This document shows, piece after piece, positions 10,906-22,004 of a stretch of DNA of 64,000 nt. The notes beneath the pieces were generated by a model, which was not told where the DNA came from, searched no databases, and was given only the letters and a program-made list of their open reading frames with translations. Made by a program: the position numbers and the translations under genes. The stretch lies in contig NC_135712.1 of the NCBI RefSeq assembly GCF_964656455.1, positions 70,189,239-70,253,238 of the forward strand, written 5' to 3'. Source of the DNA: Halichoerus grypus (lineage: Eukaryota; Chordata; Mammalia; Carnivora; Phocidae). The number at the start of each line of letters is the position of its first letter. The stretch's first letter is position 1.

Positions 10906-11204
10906 AAATAATCATATATGGGCAAAGGAGGGCAAAAGGTATAAACTTCTAGTTATAAAATAAATTGGTCCTGGGGATGTAATGTGCAGCATGATGACTA
11001 TAGTTAATAATAATAATTTGAAAGTTGCTCAGAAATACACACATATATACGCACATATGCACATAGTTGTTGACAAGGAATAGAAGAAAAAAATACCAAA
11101 AAGTTAATGGCAGGTAATTTTTTAAACTTTTTTTCTTTTTCATTAAATGTTTCTTATTGAATGTGTATTATTTTGACTGTTAAAAAAAACTGTCATTTTT
11201 TTTC
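10906..11204. other. AT-rich sequence, nothing recognised
   Basis: Includes alternating acacacatatatacgcacat near 11036-11062. No family assigned. Confidence 0.4.
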
Positions 11205-11515
11205 CCAGCTTTATTGAGGTATAGCTGACAATTCAAAATTGTACATATTTAGGGAGTACAATTTGATATACACATACACTGTGAAATATTTATCACAATT
11301 AAGCTACTTAACATCTCTCTCTCCTCCCATAGTTACCATTGTCTTCTTGTGGTGAGAATACTTATGATCTACCTTCTTAGCAAATCTCAAGTATATAAAA
11401 CAGTCTTATTAACCATAGTCATATTGCTGTACATTAGATCTCCAGAGTTTATTCATCTTCCAGAACTGAAATTCTGTACCCCTTGACCAACATCTTCCTG
11501 TTTCCCCTACCACAA
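11205..11515 (-). mobile_element. L1M 3' UTR, reverse orientation
   Basis: cccagctttattgaggtata, then tagctgacaattcaaaattg and catagtcatattgctgtaca, is the reverse complement of the common L1MA/MB-type 3' UTR. Similar in type to 52330-52590. Confidence 0.8.
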
Positions 11516-11669
11516 TTTTTTAGCCATGAAAAAAGAAAATGATTATTTATTTAAAACAAACCCTGGCTTTCTCACTTCCATATGACGTCTACTTCTATTA
11601 CATAATGAGGCATAGCTTTCTCTTATGCTGATCACGATGCAGATAACAGATTCCTGCAAATAGCTAACT

Positions 11670-11850
11670 CGTGTTGAGCACATAGAATGTGTCGTACACT
11701 GTGCGTACACTGTGTCAGTCAATTCTCATGACAACCCAGTGAGGTGCGTGCTCATGTAATCACCACGCCCATTGAACAGCTGAGAAAACTTAGGGTGGTT
11801 AGGAATTTGTCCAACTAGTAAGGTGTGTGGCTAGAATTTGAATCCAGGTC
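11670..11850 (-). repeat. MIR SINE
   Basis: gacaacccagtgaggtgcgt, then agctgagaaaacttagggtg and tgtccaactagtaaggtgtg followed by tttgaatccaggtcg. This is a good reverse-complement MIR core and tail. Confidence 0.7.
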
Positions 11851-12474
11851 GACTGACTCCTGAGGCCATGAAGCTCCAGAAGCTTCTTGTTGTAGGACTG
11901 GCTGAGGTCTTTGGTCTACCTGCAGCCCAGGCCAACCTCTCCCAACACTGCTGCCCTCCCTTCTCTGCAGGTGGTAGTTGTGAAGACATCTTTAATGACC
12001 TCCTGTGTGTAAATCTTCCTCTTAGTCTTCTTCCCAGACACCCTTCCTGAGACAGTTGTATGGTTTGATTATTAAATGGCCCCATCTCTGACAGTCTAAT
12101 GTGTTTGTCTCCACAGTGGGCATGTACCCTGCTGGTCCCCTGATAGGACACCATGTCCTCCAGACTCGGTAAGCTGTAGAAAATGATCAAAGCTAGAGAT
12201 GGGGAGAAAATATGAAAGTCCTAATGTTTCCTCCACTCTTACCCAAGTGAAAAATTTTTAACAATCTCACAAACCCCTGAAGAGGAACAGTCCAAATCAT
12301 ACTTCTCAGAAGTATTTGCCATTAAAGTTGCTCACTCTGTAAGTTTCCTTAGTAAAAATAGAGTTTTTGTTTTTGTCCTGGCGTCTCAAGTTAAGCAAAA
12401 AGGAAAAACCCACTGGTTGTGCTGAGTAAGAAAAGAGGCAAAAATCTTCAAGACTAATCAAAATTTTTAAAAAA
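11851..12474. other. unique sequence, nothing recognised
   Basis: Open frames overlap on both strands at 11831-12190, without a recognisable protein. No repeat recognised. Confidence 0.5.
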
Positions 12475-12590
12475 TCTTTTTAAGATTTTTTTTTATTTTT
12501 AAGTAATCTGTACACCCAACATGGGGCTTGAACTCACAACCCTGAGACCAAGAGTCACATGTTCCACCTACTGAGTCAGCCAGGTGCCCC
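12475..12590 (-). mobile_element. CAN-SINE, short old type, reverse orientation
   Basis: taagtaatctgtacacccaa, then ggggcttgaactcacaaccc and tgagtcagccaggtgcccc. Diverged; TSD not clear. Confidence 0.87.
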
Positions 12591-13136
12591 CACACTTTAA
12601 ATTTTAATAGTAATGAGTTCCTTAATGGAGCCCTAACTGCAGGGATTTAAGGAAAGAGGGAAACACACACAGGTGTCCAATTCCAGCTTGCAAAAAGAAG
12701 CTCACCCCCTGAAAACACTAGGAGAACTAATGCCCGCACCCCTGGCTAACTTGCAGGTCGCTGATTCAGCTGCAGAGATTAGAAAGAATGCATATAAATC
12801 TATGGAACTCAGGGGTGACTATTCTACACTTCCAAGGAGGGTCCTCAGAAGTCCTTGACACAGTTTATAACTCTGTACACATAAAAAACATCAACATGTC
12901 TTTAAATGTGTATTTTGCCACTTTGGGGAGGCCATAGTCACATAACAGTAATTTAATTGGGCACATTTTCTCCAATGTGTATTATTGGGGTGCAGAGCAG
13001 ACGCTGGTAAGTGGAGGGGCAGCCGAGAGAAGGTCTCTTCTCACTGGGAATGGCTATGTTTCCTCTGCTCCTGTGGTCTACGCGGCCAGTTTTAGCTTTC
13101 TTTACTTTTAGAGAGACATGGTCTTGGGTCTGTTGT
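12591..13136. other. unique sequence, nothing recognised
   Basis: No repeat or gene recognised. Confidence 0.5.
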
Positions 13137-13144
13137 GTGTGTTT

Positions 13145-13333
13145 GTTTTTTAAAGATTTTATTTATGTATTTGAAAGACAGACAGAGCACGAGCAGGGGA
13201 GAGGGGCAGAGGGAGAGGGAGAAGCAGACTCCCCGCAGAGCAGGGAGCCCGATGTGGGGCTCGATCCCAGGACCCTGGGATCATGACCTGAGCCAAAGGC
13301 AGACGCCCAACCGACTGAGCCACCCAGGCGTCC
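13145..13333 (-). mobile_element. CAN-SINE, reverse orientation
   Basis: taaagattttatttatgtat to GAGCCACCCAGGCGTCC. TSD cttgggtctgttg at about 13123-13135 and 13338-13350. Confidence 0.95.
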
Positions 13334-13476
13334 TGGCCTTGGGTCTGTTGACCAAGCTTGTCACGATAATCTATTGCCAGATAAGAAATGTTCTGGATTC
13401 CCAACTAACATTATGCATGATAGACACCAAGTTTCATGCATAAAACTACTCTAGTTATCAAGATCACATTGGTTTT

Positions 13477-13680
13477 GGGCACCTGGGTGGCTCAGTCGTT
13501 AAGCGTCTGCCTTCGGCTCAGGTCATGATCCCAGGGTCCTGGGATCGAGTTCCACATCGGGCTCCCTGCTCGGCGGGAAGCCTGCTTCTCCCTCTCCCAC
13601 TCCCCCTGCTTGTGTTCCTGCTCTCGCTGTCTCTCTCTCTCTGTCAAATAAATAAATAAAATCTTTAAAAAAAAAAAAAA
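13477..13680 (+). mobile_element. CAN-SINE, TGTTCC-linker type
   Basis: Head gggcacctgggtggctcagt with cagtcgttaagcg, linker cttgtgttcctgctctcgct, A15 tail. TSD agatcacattggtttt at 13461-13476 and 13681-13696, perfect. Confidence 0.98.
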
Positions 13681-13795
13681 AGATCACATTGGTTTTATTT
13701 TGATATAACTTAATTTTATTATTTGCTTTGACTCTTACCAGAAGCAAATATTCATTCACTCTTCTTGTATATGCTCCCAAATGTGCTTACTCTTT

Positions 13796-14000
13796 TTTTT
13801 TTTCTTAAAGATTTATTTATTTATTTATCTGACAGAGAGAGACACAGCGAGAGAGGGAACACAAGCAGGGGGACTGGGAGAGGGAGAAGCAGGCTTCCCG
13901 CGGAGCAGGGAGCCCGATGCGGGGCTCGATCCCAGGACTCTGGGATCATGACCTGAGCTGAAGGCAGACGCTTAACTGACTGAGCCACCCAGACGCCCCC
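13796..14000 (-). mobile_element. CAN-SINE, reverse orientation
   Basis: Same subfamily as the neighbour at 13477 but inverted. TSD aatgtgcttactcttt at 13780-13795 and 14003-14018, perfect. Confidence 0.98.
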
Positions 14001-14018
14001 TGAATGTGCTTACTCTTT

Positions 14019-14559
14019 AAGTAGGAGAGCATATCAACCATTCCTCAGCTCTATATACTTTATTAAATATCAAAATAGGCTTTATTTTTCAAGAATTTAT
14101 TGGTCAGCAGTGCCTCTACCTCAGTTTGTGTTTGTTGGTTATTTGAAAAAAAAAAAACAAACCTTCAGATTTATGCCCATAATTATATTTATTTGCCCAC
14201 TTAGGAAGAAAGAACCTTAGCACTCATCTTATCCCTCCCCATAATGTACAGAACTGAGGTCCAGTGAGTTCCTTTGAAGAGGGGTAGTTGCTGGTACAAG
14301 ATTTTAGAAATATTGTATTTGTTGGTAGGATTAATAGTATCTACTTTTTCTCCTGATGATGATTTTTAAATAATAGCATCATTTTACATAGGTAAAGGAG
14401 GACTTGGTATTTAACTGGATGGGGCAAAGGTTGCAAACAAAACCCACGGAAGGGTAAGACCAGAGGTCCCTGTTGAGACAGAGGATGCTGGGACTTCATG
14501 CTGAGAGACTGCCTTGCTGTCACTTGGAGTTTAATGCATTGCGTTGATATATTTTGTAC
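14019..14559. other. AT-rich unique sequence, nothing recognised
   Basis: No recognised element. Confidence 0.45.
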
Positions 14560-15350
14560 TTTTTTTAATGGTGACATTCCTAATGTCTATCTATAAGGAA
14601 CTCTGATGCATCCATATCATGCATACTATACAACTATTTAAAAGAACAAGGTAGGGGCGCCTGGGTGGCTCAGTTGGTTAAGCGTCTGCCTTCGGCTCCG
14701 GTCATGATCCCAGGGTCCTGGGATCGAGCCCCGCATCGGGCTCCCTGCTCGGCGGAGAGCCTGCTTCTCCCTCTCCCTCTGTCTGCCGCTCTGCCTACTT
14801 GTGCTCTCTCTCTATCTCTGTTAAATAAATTTAAAAAAATCTAAATAAATAAATAAATAAATAAAAGAACAAGGTAAAGCTCTAAGCACTGATACCAAAT
14901 CACATCCAAGATAGATTCAGTCAAAAAAGCAAGTTTCAACATTGTTGTCTTTGGGAGGGCAGGAAGTAGGGACAATGGGAACTGACTGGAAAGGGGCATG
15001 AGGAAACCTTCTAGGGGATGGAAATGTTAATATCTCATTTTGAGTGGTGGTTACATGGATGTGTCCATTTGTGTTATAAAAGAGGAAATAGAAATATTTT
15101 TTCCTTACAAATGCTTAAAAATAATTTCTGAAAGGACACATAAGATATTATGGATAATGATTAGCTCTAGGGAGTGGGTCAAGGTAGGAAAGAGGAAAAG
15201 AGAAATTTGTTTTTCATTTTATAGCCTTCTGTACTATTGGAGATGTTTTCTTCCCCTTTGTATGTGTCATTTCTTTTGCATGAGGAGTCTGGCTGCAAAG
15301 GCCTTCCAGAAGCCTTTGCTGAAACCCTTACTATAGGGACTTTATAATAA
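14560..15350 (+). mobile_element. L1M 3' end (ORF2 end and 3' UTR), interrupted by a CAN-SINE
   Basis: gatgcatccatatcatgcat, then tacaactatttaaaagaaca, aaaaagcaagtttcaacatt, ggatggaaatgttaatatct and tagccttctgtactattgga follow the order of an ancient L1 3' end. Right limit uncertain. Confidence 0.7.
14654..14861 (+). mobile_element. CAN-SINE
   Basis: Head ggggcgcctgggtggctcag, linker ctctgtctgccgctctgcct, irregular tail of repeated AAAT units. TSD taaaagaacaaggta at 14639-14653 and 14862-14876, perfect. Confidence 0.98.
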
Positions 15351-15732
15351 AAGGAATTTTTCATATTGGATAATAAAGATCTCCCCTAACTACCTCCCTT
15401 CTACAAATTCAAACATAATGGACCATCAGCTTTGAGTGGTTTATCTAGAGTGGCAATGGTAGATTTATGGTAAGCCAATTGTTTGGACCTAATGACCAAA
15501 ACATGGCCCAATTAATCTTAACCATGCTTATCCCTAGGTTTGGAAGCATCTAGCCACATGAAGCATTTAGTTGTTCATAAACACCTCTTTCTACTTGTGG
15601 AAAAGTAGAGGATCATTGTAGGATATTAAGAAAAACTTCTGGACCATAGCATATCTCTGTGGAGAAAGATAAGTAACAAAATAGAATGTGAACAAGAACC
15701 CAAGGTTCACCACACCACATCAGTGCTTACCA
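15351..15732. other. unique sequence, nothing recognised
   Basis: No recognised element. Confidence 0.45.
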
Positions 15733-15742
15733 GACTCATTTC

Positions 15743-15776
15743 ACACTTGATCTTAGCCAAAAGGCCAAGAAGCGAT
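15743..15776 (-). pseudogene. U2 snRNA retropseudogene, 5' 34 nt only
   Basis: On the minus strand the segment matches the first 34 nt of U2 snRNA with one difference (position 10: tctTggcc instead of tctCggcc). It covers the region that pairs with U6 and starts with the ATCGCTTCT end. The RNA 3' of nt 34 is missing and there is no A-tail. The direct repeat gactcatttca flanks it (15733-15743 and 15780-15790), extending to tac..gactcatttca with a 2-bp gap. It is therefore a 3'-truncated retrotransposed copy, not a gene: the Sm site and stem-loops III/IV are absent. Confidence 0.9.
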
Positions 15777-15790
15777 TACGACTCATTTCA

Positions 15791-16402
15791 AAGGAAGTGA
15801 GTTTGGGAATCCCCAGTGGCCCACAGAACCTATATAAACCATATATATATATATATCCATGTGAAAACAATCAATCAGGAAGCTAAAAAATATGTGGTGT
15901 TCTCCTTAACAGTAAATTCCTAATTAATGATTCAAAACTTTCATAATCCGTAATTTCCTTTTTTTTTTTTCCTATATAGGACCTACTTCTAGATAGACCA
16001 CAGTAAATACTGAATAAAATCTTGTAAAATTTAACTGAAAGAAGTAAGCCTGGTTTGTGTAGTTCCTGTGTGAGTTTAGAGACCACACACACACATAAAG
16101 TCTGTAAATTAGTATACCTTACATCATGCTCAAAACAAAAACAAAAACAAAAAACACCCAGAAAAACCCATACAAAAGGCCTCTAGCTTGTTTAAAGATA
16201 TAAACATGAAAGGCCCAACTAGAAAACAATATAGGAAACCATCTTTATGACTTTGGAATAGGAAATGAGTTTTTAAACATGCTATGGAAAAGGGCAAATC
16301 ATAAAAGAAAATATTGCTAAATTCTATTCCATTAAAACTAAGAATTTGCTTTTATTAAAAGATTCCATAAAGAAAGCAAAAAACAAGCTACAAACATATC
16401 AC
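15791..16402. other. AT-rich sequence with short TA and CA runs
   Basis: A (TA)8-like run at about 15841-15857, a T11 run near 15960, an acacacacac run at 16085-16094 and an aacaaaaacaaaaac run around 16134-16155. No family assigned. Confidence 0.45.
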
Positions 16403-16419
16403 TAAACTATGTAGCCAAC

Positions 16420-16566
16420 AGAAGTGTCTGGGTAGCTCAGTGGGTTAGGTGTCAGCCTTTGGTTCAAGTCGTGATCCTGGAGTCCTGGGATCAGGCCCCG
16501 TATCAGGCGTCTCTTGCTCCCCCTGCTTGTGTGCTCTCTCTCAAACAAATAAAATCTTTAAAAAAA
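16420..16566 (+). mobile_element. CAN-SINE with internal deletion
   Basis: gtgtctgggtagctcagtgg head, gatcctggagtcctgggatc, then directly to ctgcttgtgtgctctctctc and aaataaaatctttaa; much of the linker is missing. TSD taaactatgta at 16403-16413 and 16567-16577. Confidence 0.9.
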
Positions 16567-16699
16567 TAAACTATGTAATATAAAAATATTATTTGTATAT
16601 AAAAAATATATTGTAATGCATTAAATCATTTATATGTGTATATATACTATTTTGAGACATATTTTACAGTTAAAAAAAATCAAGAAAAACAAAATACAG

Positions 16700-16915
16700 A
16701 CTTGGAGCTGGAGGGAACCTGGCTCTGGGACTGAGTCCCTGAATCTCCTCAACCTCAGTTTTGTCATGTTCTATGTGACCTTAGTAGTTCCACCCTTGTA
16801 GGGCTCCCAGAGCTTGCTTGCTTTCTTTTCCCAGAGTTTTAAATGTCAGTATCTGTAGAACAGCTGACACATGGCAAGAGTGCAACAAATGGTTAATGAT
16901 TACAACTATAAATAA
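16700..16915 (+). repeat. MIR SINE
   Basis: ctgaatctcctcaacctcag, then tttgtcatgttctatgtgac and cagctgacacatggcaagag followed by gcaacaaatggttaatgatt. MIR order is recognisable though diverged. Confidence 0.6.
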
Positions 16916-17492
16916 ATAATAGTGTCAGAGCAGGACTGGAATCAAATTCAGCTCCTGATCTAAAACAGGATCGTTCCCAGAACACATGGCCGGAGTTAAG
17001 TGGCCTTGGCTGTGGAGGGAAGGGGTAAGCAGGGACTGCTGGATGGCACTTGCCCACTAGGCTGCCTCTTTACGTAGCCAATGGTGTCTGCTCCTGAGTT
17101 ATAAATCCTGTTCTTCCCGCTTGCTTGCTGACTCTGAAGCTGGAGCTAAGTGCTCCAGACAACACCTCCCACAATGAGTCTCCACAGAAAGCCCCCAGCT
17201 GGACCAGGCCGGGGGGAGGGGGGCGGGCGGCAGGCGGGGCTGGATCCTGAGGGTGGACACCAGCAAAAATCCTCTGGGTGAGGAGTCACCTTACATTTTT
17301 ACATTGGAGAAACTAAATGTAAAACTCACGAGGCCCTGACTCAGCTGCACTGAGACCAGGAACTCTTATTCTAAACAGGTTTAGTTTCTGAGAGAAATTC
17401 CCCCAAACTCTCGGCCCATTCTTAAATTGTTTATTTTGCTTATACACATCAAACTGTCAAGATAATGCAAAAATGAAAAACAAGGGACTGAC
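16916..17492. other. unique sequence
   Basis: Contains a short G-rich stretch at 17208-17238. No gene or repeat recognised. Confidence 0.45.
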
Positions 17493-17620
17493 AGAAGAAA
17501 GAAAGAAAGAAAGAAGAAAGGAAGGAAGGAAGGAAGGAAGGAAGGAAGGAAGGAAGGAAGGAAGGAAGGAAGGAAGGAAGGAAAGGAGAGAGGGAGAGAA
17601 AGAAAGGAAGGAAGAAAGGT
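17493..17620. repeat. GAAA/GGAA microsatellite
   Basis: Gaaa units, then about 15 uninterrupted ggaa units (17519-17582), then interrupted GA-rich sequence. The purine strand is +. Apparent serine/leucine/phenylalanine-rich open frames read across it on the minus strand are artefacts of the repeat. Confidence 0.98.
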
Positions 17621-18630
17621 AGGCATGAATGACGCTTGTTTCAGTCCTGATGCCCGAGACAATCAGGGCCAGGCCAGCTAAGAAAGCCCAGGGCTCCAGG
17701 GGCACTTGGTTCTGGAAGGACCAGAATCAGAAATGCCCCCTCCCTGCTGGAACTGTGGAGCCAGGGGTCCCCTCCTCTGGATCCTTGTAATAGAAAGCTC
17801 AGTGTTTGGTGACTGGGGTGGATGGAGAGGGTGCGCTGTGGAGGCTGGAGAAAGAGGCTTCCACGAAATGAGCAGATAGCTCCATTCACACCACAAATAA
17901 GCCCGTTCTTATCTGATCCTCTATCTATACTTTTTATTCCAGAAGTATAGTCACTATGACCCTTTCATTCTGTGGCTTTTTGAGGAATCATTTGTTTGTA
18001 CAATGAGAGCTTAGGTCAAGGGAGTTTGGTTCCTCTCCAAAACACTGAGAGAAAAATCGGCTTATTGTACATGGCCCAAGGAACTGGCCCAAAGGGCACA
18101 AGCCGTACAATCCTAGTGCCCCATAGGACATGGTCCTTGGAGGGGAGGATGTACAGTGGCCCCATTCACATTGTCCCATGCTTAACTGTCAAGAGCTCAG
18201 AGAATTGGGTAGAGTCAGCAGAAGCCGGGAGTGGGAGCCACTCTGGATCTGCTGGGCTGTAGCTTGGCAGGACACTTCGGCTGGGACCATGGGAGGCCCA
18301 GAGCTGACATTCAAGCAAACGCTCTTCCTCTCTTGTGCCCTTGCAACCCTTGCTCTAACTGCCACCTTGGCCCCCAGCCTAGGCAGCCCCTGAACAGAGC
18401 AAGGTCAGACACGTACAAGGGAGAAGAGGCATCCAGACCAGACCTCCCAAAATGGCAGCTGGTCAAGAAAGTCAGGAGGCCAGAAGGTGAAGAAAGGAAA
18501 GTGCCAGTTTCTCAAAGTCCACCGGCAAATGAGTACAGGGCTGCTTTGGGGAATCTCATGAGAGGAAGTTGACCCATAGGGGCATGGTCTGGTAATTTCC
18601 TTCCTGTAAGCTGCTGCTAACGTTTTGCTG
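17621..18630. other. unique sequence, nothing recognised
   Basis: Moderately GC-rich. Open frames of up to about 113 codons on both strands overlap each other and show no domain. No repeat recognised. Confidence 0.5.
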
Positions 18631-18644
18631 TTCTTTCAGTCTTT

Positions 18645-18837
18645 TTTTTTTTTTTTTTAATTTTATTTATTTTAGAGAGAGAGAGTGCAAACACAAATGG
18701 GAGGGGAAGAGGGAGAGGGACAAGCAGACTCCCTGCTCAGCGAGAAGCCCAGTGTGGGGCTGGATCCCAGGATCCCCCTGGGATCATGACCTGAGTGGAA
18801 GGCAGACGCTTAACTGACTGAGTCACCCAAGCGCCCC
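18645..18837 (-). mobile_element. CAN-SINE, reverse orientation
   Basis: T16-17 run, attttatttattttagagag, head complement GAGTCACCCAAGCGCCCC. TSD ttctttcagtcttt / tcttccagtcttta, imperfect. Confidence 0.95.
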
Positions 18838-18852
18838 ATCTTCCAGTCTTTA

Positions 18853-19286
18853 TCCAAACCACAAAGCACTGCCTCATGTGCCTGGGAAGAATTCGCTGTA
18901 TCAGGAAAATACGTGGCAATACCATTCCCAGCATTAACATGTCTTTTCATCTTAGATCTTTATCTCTCTGCCAGGTCATTAAAGTAGGACCTGAAGAACT
19001 ATCCTCCCACTCCAGAGACCTGTCTCTGGTTCACAACCAGCCGAGCACTAGGTCATGCCCCAAAGACAAAAGAATAGGTTATTCATTCGAATGGACATTG
19101 TGGGGAGGTATAAGCAAAATCTGGAACTTTCATGAGAACATCTGTAGAATTATCCCTCATTTTGCTCGCAATGAATAATTTCCATGATGGTTAAATTTGG
19201 GAGTGATTCCCACAGGGCACTATCCAAAGATGAACTCATCTTTGGTTTCACTCCTCTTTGTTTGGAGAAGTTAAGTAGCTCTGGAG
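18853..19286. other. unique sequence, nothing recognised
   Basis: A 100-codon open frame (18876-19178, +) has no recognised domain or conserved context, so it is not called as a gene. Confidence 0.45.
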
Positions 19287-19818
19287 CAGAGTTGTTCAAT
19301 AGATGTTTCATATAATTCAATACGTAATTTTAAATCTTCTAGTAGCCACATTTACAATGAAATAAAAAAAAACCAGAACAGGTGAAATTAATTGTAACAA
19401 AGTATGCTATTTCACCCAACATATCTAAAATATTATAAGTTCAGCATTTATCCACATAATAATAATGAGATATCTTACATTCTTTTTGTCATACAAGTCT
19501 CAAAATCTTTTTTTTTAATTATTTTTTTAAGATTTTATTTATTTATTTTGAGAGAGAGAAAGCGCATGAGCAGCAGCAGAGGGAGAGGCAGACTCCCCGC
19601 CGAGCAGGGACCCCGATGCGGGGCTCGATCGCAGGACCCTGGGATCGTGACCTGAGTGAGCCGAAGGCAGACGCCTAACCCACTGAGCCACCAAGGCGCC
19701 CCAAAGTCTCAAAATCTGGTATGTGTTTTATACTTGCAGCATATCTCATTTCAGAGTAGCCATGTCCCAAGTGTTCATAGCCACAGGCTGCTAGTAGTAA
19801 ACATATTGGACAACGCAG
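19287..19818. mobile_element. hAT-type MITE (MER1-group-like), interrupted by a CAN-SINE
   Basis: Left terminus cagagttgttcaatagatg and right terminus ttggacaacgcag are imperfect inverted repeats (rc of the right end: ctgcgttgtccaa). Internal text, ttttaaatcttctagtagcc and tcatagccacaggctgctag, matches the dispersed MITE with 'tagccacatgtggctagtgg' ends. Exact family not assigned. Confidence 0.7.
19509..19702 (-). mobile_element. CAN-SINE inside the MITE, reverse orientation
   Basis: Tail complement attttatttatttattttga, head complement with ccaaggcgcccc. TSD aagtctcaaaatct at about 19495-19508 and 19704-19717. Confidence 0.96.
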
Positions 19819-19829
19819 GTTTAGAGCAT

Positions 19830-20637
19830 CAAGTCTGAATCTTATAGCTTGGCCTTCCAGGTCCTTTTAACTGGATCCCCATTTGGTGAATCAGGCATAT
19901 TTATTTTACTTCTGAACAGAGAGAAGTCATCCTAGAGAACTTCCCTCATTTTACGACAAATCCCTTGTGAGCCCAGACATGGAAAATGAGCTGCTTGAGG
20001 TACACAAATATTTAGTGGCAACACCAAGGATTTCCTGACTCCCAGAGCAAGTGGAACTATTTGAACCAATTAAGTAAAGTACAGTCATCTGTTTAAAAAA
20101 TGTTCCTGGAGAGAATGAATGAATGAATGATTCCCACTCTGCTTGGCTGAGGGTTTTAGTTGACTTCAACTTCTCAGAATTAGTCACCCCCGCAGACAGT
20201 ACCATGACCGTCTCAGTGGCAGGGTAGGCTGCCCTTTAGCTGGCATTTAGGGGAAGGTGCCTTGAGCTCTGTGTGAAAGAGGAGTTTAGGGAAGGTCACC
20301 CTCAGGCTAAGCTAAAGCTTCTACAGAAGATGCGCCACCCATTCCCTGTTCCAGGCAAATTCAACGCATGGCCAGGGTCTCCCATGTGCCCTAACCTGTT
20401 GGACACAAACCAGAGAACAGGAAACGAAAGTCACATCCACACAGACTTGTGGGAAGCAGGAGTCAGGCTGGACAGGTCCTGGGGGCCAAGCATCCCTATC
20501 AGGCAGGAGGGAGACAGAACACAGCAGCTCCGGGAGCCCTGGTCTCAAGACCAAGAGGGCCAGCAGATTCTGGCTGCAAAGGGGCCAAACCCCTCTAATT
20601 AGGGATGCCTTCGGTTGTTCATTACAGGGGCCTGTCT
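19830..20637. other. unique sequence, nothing recognised
   Basis: A short gaatgaatgaatgaatga run at 20112-20129. Overlapping open frames of 109 codons on both strands near 20273-20650 show no protein similarity that I recognise. Confidence 0.5.
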
Positions 20638-20790
20638 CAGTGCTTCTCAAACTTTAATGCTCACCTGAATCCCGTGAGGATCTTGCTAAAATGAGGATTC
20701 TGCCTCAGTAGGCTAAGGGTCGGGCCTTGGATTCAGTCTTCCTAACCATCCCACAGGTGACAGTTACTGTTGGTCCAAGGACCACGCGTA
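20638..20790 (+). mobile_element. MER5A-like hAT-Charlie MITE
   Basis: cagtgcttctcaaactttaa start, tgaggattctgcctcagtag centre, gttggtccaaggaccacg toward the end: the MER5A order. The right terminal repeat is lost. Confidence 0.8.
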
Positions 20791-20889
20791 ATAGCCGGGG
20801 AGTGGCCGGTGACCGAGGAGGCCCAGTGAGGCTGTATACGGCTGGGTTATTTCTCCCCACTGAGATTTCTGGAACTAGTGCTAATGAAC

Positions 20890-21090
20890 ACCAACAGAGC
20901 ACAACCGTTGCTCTCAGACTTAACGCTAACTCATTCGATCTTCACAACAGCATGATGAGCTGGTGACTATTATTATCATTGTCCTTGTTTATGGAGGAGG
21001 AAATCAAAGCACAAAGCACAGAGAGAGTAGGGGACTAGCCTACAGCTGGCAGGTGATGACATTGGGGCTTGAACCCAGCCGGCCAGGGCC
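20890..21090 (-). repeat. MIR SINE
   Basis: gatcttcacaacagcatgat, actattattatcattgtcct, gaggaggaaatcaaagcaca and attggggcttgaacccag: a good reverse-complement MIR. Confidence 0.8.
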
Positions 21091-21094
21091 GCCC

Positions 21095-22004
21095 TGCACG
21101 TGAGGGCCATGTAACGCGAGCAAGTCTTAGACTCTGAGGCCGCTGAATGTTCTCTCAGCTAGGTGCTCACAAATGTGTCTGTGGTCTCCCAGCAGAATCC
21201 TGTCCAGCTGGGATGGGCTCTGCAAAGTTTGTTTCAAAATGCACGGAAGCCATCCCCTCACCAGCCCTGGCCCACAAAATACTTTTTATCTTCAAACAAC
21301 TTCAAAGCTGGTTTGTTGGTTTTTGTTCTGTTTTGTTTTTAATAGAAGTTTAGTTTCTTAGGAATTCTGAAAGGGTATTAAAAGTAATCAGTATGGGCTT
21401 AAGGAATTTTATCTTTCACTTCCTCACTCTTGGGGGGGGCGCTATTCATATGCTTCAAATGTTGATCCGTTGATGTCTTCTCTTTGTTTGAGGGGGAGGC
21501 AGGGCTGTGTCATCCTGTTGGGCCCGGTTTTCTCGTTTGTTCTCTGTTGGATCTGCCGCCATTTATGGTTATGATTGGAGTTGAGGATGGCGGGGCTGAG
21601 CGTGAGTCCTAGGACCAGGCTAACCGGGTTCCAGGTGGCTCACACCCCTTCTCAGGGCTCAGTTTGCTCATTTGTGCCACGAAGGGTCTGGCCAGATGCT
21701 CTGACGTGCTGGCACACGGCATGTTCATTCTCAATTAGCAATAATCGTGCCTCAGATAAACCTCATTGGCTACGCTCCTGCTGATGTGCAAGGCTGTCGC
21801 GTTCGTTGTGAGAGTTCCTGGTCTTTGTAAGGTTTTTCCCAGCAGTTGCTGGTTTGTTGTGTGACTGACCGTTCTCACCACTGGTTCCTACCAAACAAAC
21901 AGTCCCTAGAGAAGGCCCAAAACAAAAGTGAGAAATTCTTTGGTAAAAAATTCCTGATGCTGATTCTGACTCCTTCTCCGTAGTCTGAGTGCCTTTGACT
22001 TGTT
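21095..22004. other. unique sequence, possible weak MIR near 21580-21700
   Basis: A G8 run at 21431. ggctcagtttgctcatttgtgc near 21655 weakly recalls the MIR tail. Nothing else recognised. Confidence 0.4.

Noticed and set aside
17381..17705. Leucine/serine/phenylalanine/proline-rich frames that look like membrane segments
   Set aside because: They are translations of the reverse strand of the GGAA/GAAA microsatellite.
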